From JAUIAI01 sp049680625 (lineage in GTDB: Bacteria; Pseudomonadota; Gammaproteobacteria; Burkholderiales; Burkholderiaceae_E), in contig JBAUID010000190.1 in assembly GCA_049680625.1 (NCBI GenBank), forward strand, positions 62,001 through 126,000: a stretch of 64,000 nucleotides of DNA, given 5' to 3'. A model generated the notes under the pieces. It searched no databases. It was given only the letters and a program-made list of their open reading frames with translations, and had not been told where the DNA came from. Made by a program: the position numbers and the translations under genes. Below are positions 35,741-42,114 of this stretch, piece by piece; the stretch's first letter is position 1; each line of letters starts with the position of its first letter.

Positions 35741-36850
35741 ATGAGCACGGTGATTTCCCCGAATTCCCCTGATTCTCCCGAGCTTCTGCGGATTCGAGAG
35801 CAAATATCGGATGCCGTCAGCTCAGGGCGCTTACTCAACATATGCGGCGGTGGTACCAAGAGTTTCTACGGTGAACCGGCGCAAGGTGATGTACTGGATG
35901 TATCTGCTTATAGCGGCATTGCCAGCTACGAGCCGACCGAATTAGTCATTACCGCCCGTGCCGGGACCCGGCTTTCAGAAGTGCAGGCTGTGCTGGCAGA
36001 GCAGGGGCAGATGCTGCCTTTTGAGCCGCCGTCATTTGGCGCTGAATCGACGATTGGCGGGGTCATCAGTGCCGGCTTGTCCGGGCCCCGGCGCGCCAGT
36101 GCCGGCTCCGCCCGCGACTACGTTTTAGGCGCCAGCCTGGTTAATTCCAGTGGCGAGTGGCTGGCGTTTGGTGGCCAGGTTATGAAAAACGTAGCGGGAT
36201 ACGATGTGTCGCGCCTGTTGTGCGGCTCCATGGGTATTCTGGGTGTGATTGCCGAAGTTTCGCTCAAGGTTCTGCCGTTGCCGGCTCAGGAACGGTCAAT
36301 GCAAATGCCCATGGGGTCTGTCGACGCGATTCGGCTGGCTAATACGCTGGCCGGTAAGCCAATACCCATTTCGGCAACTGCGTGGCGCGATGGTGTCTTC
36401 TCGGTTCGATTATCCGGAGCTGGCAGCGCGGTTGACCGAGCCTGTGATTTTCTGCGCTCGAACCATGAGGCGACTGATATGCCGGATGCCGCTCGGTTCT
36501 GGGCTGGCCTGCGAGACCACACCGATTTGTTTTTTGGTTTGTCTGGTCATGAACAAGCCTTATGGCGTTTGTCTGTCCCCGGAACCGCAGCCAGCATTGA
36601 CTTACCTGGCCAGCAACTGATTGAATGGCTTGGTGCTCAACGATGGCTACGGACTGACGCACCATCGGAAGCAGTACGTGCCGCCGCGGTGGCGGTCGGT
36701 GGATCGGCTGCCTTGTTTCGTGGCGGCGATCGATCCGGTGGTGTGTTTGCCCCGTTGTCTGCCCCATTGCTGCAGATTCACAAGCGACTCAAGGCCGAAC
36801 TTGATCCTCATGGCGTGTTTAATCCGGGGCGCCTGTATCCAGGCTTATAA
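35741..36850 (+). CDS. glcE: Glycolate oxidase subunit GlcE
   Basis: GlcE is the second FAD-binding subunit of glycolate oxidase, required for activity. The 369-residue protein has a shorter FAD_binding_4 domain with ICGGGTKSFYG, PTELVITARAGT and FGAESTIGGVISAGLSGPRR, then NVAGYDVSRLLCGSMG, and a C-terminal HGVFNPGRLYPG tail. Length matches the family (about 350). It lies between glcD and glcF with gaps of 2 and 6 bases, so the three subunits are co-translated. Confidence 0.96.
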   Translation: MSTVISPNSPDSPELLRIREQISDAVSSGRLLNICGGGTKSFYGEPAQGDVLDVSAYSGIASYEPTELVITARAGTRLSEVQAVLAEQGQMLPFEPPSFGAESTIGGVISAGLSGPRRASAGSARDYVLGASLVNSSGEWLAFGGQVMKNVAGYDVSRLLCGSMGILGVIAEVSLKVLPLPAQERSMQMPMGSVDAIRLANTLAGKPIPISATAWRDGVFSVRLSGAGSAVDRACDFLRSNHEATDMPDAARFWAGLRDHTDLFFGLSGHEQALWRLSVPGTAASIDLPGQQLIEWLGAQRWLRTDAPSEAVRAAAVAVGGSAALFRGGDRSGGVFAPLSAPLLQIHKRLKAELDPHGVFNPGRLYPGL

Positions 36851-36856
36851 AACGAT

Positions 36857-38095
36857 ATGGAAACTCATCTGGCCGATTGGCTGCGCGACACACCCGACGG
36901 AAAAGAAGCCGAATCGATCCTGCGCAAATGTGTGCACTGCGGATTTTGCACGGCAACTTGCCCGACTTATCAGTTACTGGGTGATGAATTGGACGGGCCA
37001 CGCGGCCGAATCTATTTAATTAAGCAAGTGCTCGAAGGCATCAAGCCGACCAGCTCAACCCAGGAACACCTGGACCGATGTCTTACCTGTCGCAATTGCG
37101 AGTCAACCTGTCCATCGGGGGTGGACTACGGACACCTGGTTGATATTGGCCGCAAGCTTGTGGATAAACAAGTCGAACGCCCAACCGGCCAGAAGGTAAT
37201 GCGTTTTGTACTGCGTGAGGGCCTGACCCGGCGCTGGCTGTTCGAACCGGCAATCCGGCTGGGTAAGCTGATGCGCCCGGTATTGCCAGCCAGCCTGAAG
37301 GCCAAGGTGCCACTGTCGTCCCCCCGGCGCCAGTGGCCATCGACCAGTCATCAGAACAAAGTACTTTTGCTTAATGGCTGCGTTCAGCCGGGCATGATGC
37401 CGTCGATAGACTCGGCGACGGCGCGAGTGCTCAATCGCCTGGGTATTGAGGCCGTCCAGCCGCGTAACGGAGGCTGTTGTGGTGCCATTCGACATCATCT
37501 GGATGACCACAACGGCGCCCTGGCTGACGCCCGTCGCAATATCGATGCCTGGTGGCCGGCATTAGAGGGTGGGGCGACGGCTATTGTCATGAATGCATCG
37601 GGCTGCGGTGCGATGGTGAAGGAGTACGGATACTTATTGCGAGCCGATTCAGCCTATGCCGAAAAAGCGCGGCAGGTCAGCGAACTGACTTGCGACCTGG
37701 CAGAGTTTTTACCGCCGCTGGTTGATGCGCTTGAAAAACTCGTGAATGTTGACCGTGTTGAGCCGATAGCTTTTCATCCGCCGTGTACTTTGCAACACGG
37801 TCAGCAGGTGCGCGGTGCTGTTGAGTCTTTGCTTGTACGCCTGGGTGTCCTTGTGGTCGCTATTCCGGACAGTCACCTGTGCTGCGGCTCGGCCGGCACT
37901 TACTCCATTACCCAGCCCGAGTTGTCGATGCAGTTGCGCGATAGAAAGTTAACGTCTATTACCGGTACTGGTGCCAGACAGGTGTTGTCGGCCAATATCG
38001 GCTGCCTGTCCCAGTTGCAGTCGGGCACCGATTTGCCAGTTCGCCACTGGATCGAGTGGCTTGATGATGCGATGGAGCAATCGGGTTCGACTTGA
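36857..38095 (+). CDS. glcF: Glycolate oxidase iron-sulfur subunit GlcF
   Basis: GlcF carries electrons from the flavin subunits toward the quinone pool. The 412-residue protein has two [4Fe-4S] ferredoxin motifs, Cys25-28-31-35 and Cys75-78-81-85, each followed by Pro. It also has two CCG domains, with GGCCGAIRHH and a later LCCGSAGTY. All expected cysteines are visible. It is the last glc gene; the next start codon is 41 bases downstream and may be transcribed separately. Confidence 0.97.
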   Translation: METHLADWLRDTPDGKEAESILRKCVHCGFCTATCPTYQLLGDELDGPRGRIYLIKQVLEGIKPTSSTQEHLDRCLTCRNCESTCPSGVDYGHLVDIGRKLVDKQVERPTGQKVMRFVLREGLTRRWLFEPAIRLGKLMRPVLPASLKAKVPLSSPRRQWPSTSHQNKVLLLNGCVQPGMMPSIDSATARVLNRLGIEAVQPRNGGCCGAIRHHLDDHNGALADARRNIDAWWPALEGGATAIVMNASGCGAMVKEYGYLLRADSAYAEKARQVSELTCDLAEFLPPLVDALEKLVNVDRVEPIAFHPPCTLQHGQQVRGAVESLLVRLGVLVVAIPDSHLCCGSAGTYSITQPELSMQLRDRKLTSITGTGARQVLSANIGCLSQLQSGTDLPVRHWIEWLDDAMEQSGST

Positions 38096-38123
38096 TCAGG
38101 CTGCGACTGCCCGCCGCTTCGGC

Positions 38124-38129
38124 TATGCT
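38124..38129 (+). promoter_or_regulatory. -10-like hexamer before serine-hydrolase-like gene
   Basis: TATGCT ends 6 bases before the ATG at 38136, with no ribosome binding site. It lies in the short gap after glcF and suggests a leaderless transcript. Confidence 0.3.
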
Positions 38130-38135
38130 TACAGA

Positions 38136-39434
38136 ATGAACCAGTTGCTTTTTCGATCATTAGTCGCCATTGCGTTACTGATTGGCCTTAGCTGCGTCAG
38201 CGACCTTAGTGGCCAAATTGTCCCAGGGAGTGCGGTTTTTGCCCAAACATCCGGAGACACGGCCCCGATTGCCGATCCGGCCACAGTTGGCTTGTCGACA
38301 CAGCGCCTGGATCGACTCAGCAAATATTTGCAGGCCGAGGTATTGGCCGGAACGGTGCCAGGCGCAGTCGTGGCTATCGCCCGCCGGGATCAACTGGTCT
38401 ATCTGCAGGCGTTTGGTCATCGAGACGATGAGTCGCGTGATCCGATGCCGGTCAACGCCTTGTTTGACCTGTCCTCACTAACCGAAGCGGTAACTGCAGT
38501 CGGTGCTCTGGCGCTTGAAGAGCAGGGGGCATGGCTGCTTAGTGATTCAGTCGGTTCTTACCTCGACCCGTTCAAGCGTCGACCACTGAGGATATTCGAC
38601 TTGTTACGCCATACCGATGGCTTGCCCCTGTCAGTCAGCGCACCGAATGCCGCGACGGGTCGTATTCGCTATTCGTTGCAGGCCGCACTAGGATTTACCG
38701 GATCAGGATTTATCCGCACGCTGGCAGATAGTCGTGACTGGCGTTCAGCCAACCAGGTTGCGACCGATGGTTTTTCTTTCGATTTACTTGGGTTGGCCAT
38801 TGAAGCGGCTGCGGGACAGACGCTGGGTGCTTACCTGCTGCAGACTGTTTTTGTTCCCCTTGATATGTGGGACACCGGTTTCAACCCAGGTACAGATCAC
38901 GCGGCTCGAATCGTGCGTCCGGCGCCCAATGCAACTATTGACGCACAGTTAGTTACTGGCTGGGCGCCGGTTCGTGACTTATCGACTCCGGTCAGTTTTG
39001 ACTGTGGTGGGTCGTGCCTGTATTCCAGCGCAGCAGACTATCTGCGTTTTGCCCGCTTCCTGCTTAACCAGGGTGTTCTCGACGGCAGGCGGGTTTTGAG
39101 CCGAACCAGTGTGGCCTTTATGACCAGTAATCGGCTCGGCACCCTGGAATCAAGAATGCCGGCAGTTGATGAAATTTATAACGTGGGTCCAGCGCGCTCG
39201 GGCCTTGGTTACGGGGTATCTGTCCGACCCGGTAATTCTGGCACCGCCGCAGCCGTCATGCTCGACGGCTCGACTGGCGAATTTTCCCGGGCGGCCCCAA
39301 CCGGGCCTTACTTCTGGGCTGACCCTCAAGAGCAGCTGGCGGTTGTTGTGCTTGCCGTCTTGCCCGATCCAGTGCGCCGTTTGCGACTGCATCGGGTAAT
39401 CCGTGCCCTGGTTCGCCAGGCAATTTCTGATTAA
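38136..39434 (+). CDS. Secreted serine-hydrolase (beta-lactamase-fold) protein lacking catalytic motifs
   Basis: The 432-residue protein has a signal peptide (about 1-37, ending VFA-QTS) and the overall pattern of the beta-lactamase/class C penicillin-binding family (Pfam Beta-lactamase): VPGAVVAIARRDQLVY, a FDLSSLTEAVTA helix, IFDLLRHTDGLP, FDLLGLAIEAAAGQT, and a C-terminal YFWADPQEQLAVVVL. All three catalytic motifs are changed. S-x-x-K reads S114-L-T-E117; the YSN position is T-D-G (210-212); and the W/H-G-G strand is S384-R-A-A. It is therefore probably a non-catalytic binding protein. The frame is open to 37971, but that extension overlaps glcF and lacks a signal; the ATG at 38136 restores one. 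Confidence 0.85.
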   Translation: MNQLLFRSLVAIALLIGLSCVSDLSGQIVPGSAVFAQTSGDTAPIADPATVGLSTQRLDRLSKYLQAEVLAGTVPGAVVAIARRDQLVYLQAFGHRDDESRDPMPVNALFDLSSLTEAVTAVGALALEEQGAWLLSDSVGSYLDPFKRRPLRIFDLLRHTDGLPLSVSAPNAATGRIRYSLQAALGFTGSGFIRTLADSRDWRSANQVATDGFSFDLLGLAIEAAAGQTLGAYLLQTVFVPLDMWDTGFNPGTDHAARIVRPAPNATIDAQLVTGWAPVRDLSTPVSFDCGGSCLYSSAADYLRFARFLLNQGVLDGRRVLSRTSVAFMTSNRLGTLESRMPAVDEIYNVGPARSGLGYGVSVRPGNSGTAAAVMLDGSTGEFSRAAPTGPYFWADPQEQLAVVVLAVLPDPVRRLRLHRVIRALVRQAISD

Positions 39435-39455
39435 TTGAACCGAAGTGACTGCACT

Positions 39456-40769
39456 ATGAGTTATCAGCTAAACGAAACCCACGACCCCTCTGTGACCAGT
39501 TGGATAGACGCTGCCAACCACCGGGAGGCGCAATTCCCAATTCAAAATCTGCCGATTGGGGTGTTTCGGCGCGCGGGAAGCCAGGAAAACTATCGGGGTG
39601 GCGTTGCGATTGGTGATCAGGTTGTTGACCTGACTGCGTTGTTGTCTGCCGGTGTCTTTACTGGCGATGCACTGGCTGCGGCCAGCGCAGCGTCGCAGCC
39701 CGCGCTAAACGACTTGATGTCATTGGGCCGTCCTGTTTGGTCTGCATTGCGCCTGGGCCTGAGCCGGATGTTGCGATCCGGATCGAAACAACAGGAGGCT
39801 GTAACGGCTGCTTTGGTGCCAATGTCGGCTGTACAGATGACGGTGCCAGCCAAAATTGGCGACTTCACTGACATGTATACCTCGGTTCACCATGCAACCA
39901 ATATCGGCAAGCTGTTTCGTCCCGATAATCCGTTGATGCCAAACTTCAAGTGGTTACCCGTTGGGTATCACGGGCGCGCATCGTCGATTGACGTCAGTGG
40001 TCAGCGTTTTCACCGGCCGCGTGGGCAAATCATGCCGCCTGGGCAGACTACGCCGGTGTTTACCGAGTGCCAGCGCCTGGACTACGAGTTGGAAATTGGT
40101 ATTTGGGTCGGTCGCGGCAATGCCATTGGTGAGCCGGTCAGTCTGGATGAAGCGGATGATCATATTTTTGGCTTGTGTTTACTGAACGATTGGTCCGCAC
40201 GTGATATCCAGGCCTGGGAGTATCAGCCGCTTGGCCCTTTCCTGGCAAAAAACTTTGCGTCGACAATATCGCCGTGGATTGTCACCATGGAAGCGCTAGA
40301 ACCCTATCGGGTTGCCTGGACCCGGCCGGCAGATGATCCGCAACCACTGGCTTATCTCGAGTCTGGCGATAACCGACGCCGCGGTGGCCTGGACATCACG
40401 ATCGAAAGCTGGCTTCAGACTAACGAAATGACTGGCCCGAATGATGCGGCCAAATTGTCGCATTCCAGTTTCAAACATTCCTACTGGACAATTGGCCAGA
40501 TGATTGCCCACCACACTGTTGGCGGATGCAACTTGCAGCCGGGAGATCTGATCGGCACAGGCACACAGTCAGGCCCGCAGGCATCGGAGGCAGCTGCCCT
40601 GATCGAACTCACGGCAGGCGGCAAGTCACCTGTTACCTTGCCGAATGGCCAAACCCGAACCTTCCTGGAAGACGGCGACTCGGTAATTTTAAAAGCCTGG
40701 TGTGCCCTGGACGGAGGGCCAAGAATTGGTTTTGGGGAATGTGCAGGAACGGTTTTGCCCGCCCGGTAA
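39456..40769 (+). CDS. fahA: Fumarylacetoacetase
   Basis: The enzyme cleaves fumarylacetoacetate to fumarate and acetoacetate, the last step of the homogentisate route for tyrosine and phenylalanine breakdown. The 437-residue protein has an N-terminal SH3-like domain and the FAH catalytic domain: DFTDMYTSVHHATNIGKLFR, WLPVGYHGRASS, the metal-binding LDYELEIGIW, and NDWSARDIQAWEYQPLGPF. Full length for the family. Other genes of the pathway (hmgA, maiA) are absent from the window. It follows the serine-hydrolase-like gene by 21 bases; an in-frame TTG at 39435 is not preferred. Confidence 0.97.
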   Translation: MSYQLNETHDPSVTSWIDAANHREAQFPIQNLPIGVFRRAGSQENYRGGVAIGDQVVDLTALLSAGVFTGDALAAASAASQPALNDLMSLGRPVWSALRLGLSRMLRSGSKQQEAVTAALVPMSAVQMTVPAKIGDFTDMYTSVHHATNIGKLFRPDNPLMPNFKWLPVGYHGRASSIDVSGQRFHRPRGQIMPPGQTTPVFTECQRLDYELEIGIWVGRGNAIGEPVSLDEADDHIFGLCLLNDWSARDIQAWEYQPLGPFLAKNFASTISPWIVTMEALEPYRVAWTRPADDPQPLAYLESGDNRRRGGLDITIESWLQTNEMTGPNDAAKLSHSSFKHSYWTIGQMIAHHTVGGCNLQPGDLIGTGTQSGPQASEAAALIELTAGGKSPVTLPNGQTRTFLEDGDSVILKAWCALDGGPRIGFGECAGTVLPAR

Positions 40770-40821
40770 ACCGGGCCGGCCCCAGTGTCTGGAATACCGG
40801 CATTCCTGGACTGGCTCTGTG

Positions 40822-40837
40822 CGTGACAAAGATCACA
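40822..40837. promoter_or_regulatory. CRP-like binding site
   Basis: CGTGA-CAAAGA-TCACA matches the TGTGA-N6-TCACA consensus at nine of ten positions. It is centred about 64 bases upstream of a predicted transcript start (promoter 40858-40887), the position expected for class I activation. Confidence 0.55.
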
Positions 40838-40857
40838 GGGGTAGGGCGCCAAAACCA

Positions 40858-40887
40858 TTGAAATACCGGGAGTTGGCCCAATTTAAG
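40858..40887 (+). promoter_or_regulatory. Candidate promoter of hypothetical gene 40977
   Basis: TTGAAA (40858-40863) and TTTAAG (40882-40887) lie 18 bases apart. The 80-base leader that follows contains the inverted repeat TTCGGA-N7-TCCGAA (40891-40909). Confidence 0.35.
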
Positions 40888-40976
40888 TTATTCGGAGATT
40901 AAATCCGAAAAATGTTGTGCAACTTTCGAGGCTGTCAGGCGTCTAATAGCTACGACGCCAAAATTTGCGAGAAATT

Positions 40977-41387
40977 ATGCAATTTAATACATGGGGTATC
41001 GGCCGCCGAGATGAACTGGCGCGGGATTTCGATGCTGATGATTATCCGTTTATCGAGCGGGTTCGCCAGCATCTTGGCCTGAATCTGGTCGAAATTCGTG
41101 GCAATGGTGAACCGGTGCAAATTGCCCTGGGTGAGTCGCCGAATACCCAGGATCCCGAAGCAGTACAGGCACGGGTAACGCCGTTTTTTTCCTCGTTCGA
41201 CGCGCTCGACTTTTTTTGTCGAATTAATCTTCAGCAATATCTGGCGTTTGACCCGAGTAACGGTCTGCCGCGGCACTGGTTCTGGGATGATTCGCGCGGT
41301 AGTCGCGGGCAGGCGATGCCTGCCCGGGCGAAGACGATTGCCGGCCGCCCGCTGACAATCGCAGCTGGCATACACGCGGACAAGTAA
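40977..41387 (+). CDS. Hypothetical protein (136 residues)
   Basis: I do not recognise this protein. It has no signal peptide or membrane helix and looks soluble and rich in Arg, Asp and aromatic residues, for example DFDADDYPFIERVRQHLGL, FDALDFFCRINLQQY and LPRHWFWDDSRG. The last 35 residues are basic. The ATG at 40977 is preferred over the TTG at 40965; neither has a good ribosome binding site. Codon use resembles the neighbouring genes, which supports it being real. A CRP-like site and a candidate promoter precede it. It stands alone between fumarylacetoacetase and the MliC-like lipoprotein gene. Confidence 0.6.
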   Translation: MQFNTWGIGRRDELARDFDADDYPFIERVRQHLGLNLVEIRGNGEPVQIALGESPNTQDPEAVQARVTPFFSSFDALDFFCRINLQQYLAFDPSNGLPRHWFWDDSRGSRGQAMPARAKTIAGRPLTIAAGIHADK

Positions 41388-41558
41388 AACCAGGGACGCA
41401 CCCGTCCACTTGTTTGGTCACATGGCGCCCTGAGTCGGTGGCTTGCTGGTGCGTCGGCAGCGCATTGTGGCGATTTAGTCCGGCGATGGGCCGACTGTCG
41501 GCACTGACGGGCCATCGACCCTTGTGACATTTGTCATAGTTGCTAACGAATCCAAGAT

Positions 41559-41572
41559 GGACTCCGGAGTCC
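41559..41572 (+). promoter_or_regulatory. Perfect 14-base palindrome complementary to the downstream ribosome binding site
   Basis: GGACTCC-GGAGTCC is a perfect palindrome in the 5' region of the MliC-like lipoprotein gene. Its left part, GGACTCCG, is also fully complementary to CGGAGTCC at 41634-41641, which contains the ribosome binding site 6 bases before the ATG. Two exclusive structures are thus possible. The rest of the 257-base gap shows nothing recognised. Confidence 0.4.
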
Positions 41573-41644
41573 CTAAGCGCATAAGTCAGCACCTGAGGGA
41601 CACGTTTCGACCGCCTGATTTATCCAGGCACTACGGAGTCCCGA

Positions 41645-42055
41645 ATGTCTGTCAAATTATTCTCAGTACTTGCTGCAACCTGTGTGGTCGGCGCTTGTGC
41701 CACAACCCAGCCACCAGCACAGCAGGCTGCCCCTAAAGCGGCTACCGCAACAAAAGCTGCCGCCCAAAAACCGGCTCTGCGGGCAGCAAAGCCGCGCCCG
41801 TTATTCACGATGAAAAAAGGTGTGTATCAATGCGAACTCAATCGCAAGGTAAACATCACAAAAGTCAGCACTGATCAAAGCCTTGCTGTACTTAAATGGG
41901 ACAAGAAGAGCTATACCATGCGTGCTGTCCGGGCAAAATCAGGTGCGCTGCGCTACGAGCATAACTCCGGTCTGACCTGGATTACCGTTGTTGGCAAATC
42001 GATGTTGCTCGACACCAAGCGTGGCAAACAACTAGCCAACGAATGCCGGGTCTGA
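41645..42055 (+). CDS. MliC-like lipoprotein (C-type lysozyme inhibitor family)
   Basis: The 136-residue protein has a lipoprotein signal with the lipobox VVGAC (Cys18), an Ala/Lys/Pro-rich linker (about 20-52), and a C-terminal domain starting VYQCELNRKVNI. The pattern Y-x-C, AVLKWDKKSYTMRAV, LRYEHNSGLTWI and a final cysteine (NEC) matches MliC/PliC inhibitors, which protect peptidoglycan from host or competitor lysozyme in the periplasm or outer membrane. The two domain cysteines would form the expected disulfide. A GGAG ribosome binding site lies 6 bases upstream. The family match is by pattern only and fairly weak. Confidence 0.7.
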   Translation: MSVKLFSVLAATCVVGACATTQPPAQQAAPKAATATKAAAQKPALRAAKPRPLFTMKKGVYQCELNRKVNITKVSTDQSLAVLKWDKKSYTMRAVRAKSGALRYEHNSGLTWITVVGKSMLLDTKRGKQLANECRV

Positions 42056-42114
42056 CTGGCACAGTCAGGCTGGATCAGCGGTAATAGCCCACCAGCAGGT
42101 GGGCTTTCGCGCAT

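Noticed and set aside
37971..38135. N-terminal extension of the serine-hydrolase-like protein
   Set aside because: It overlaps glcF in another frame and would bury the signal peptide; the ATG at 38136 starts directly with the signal.
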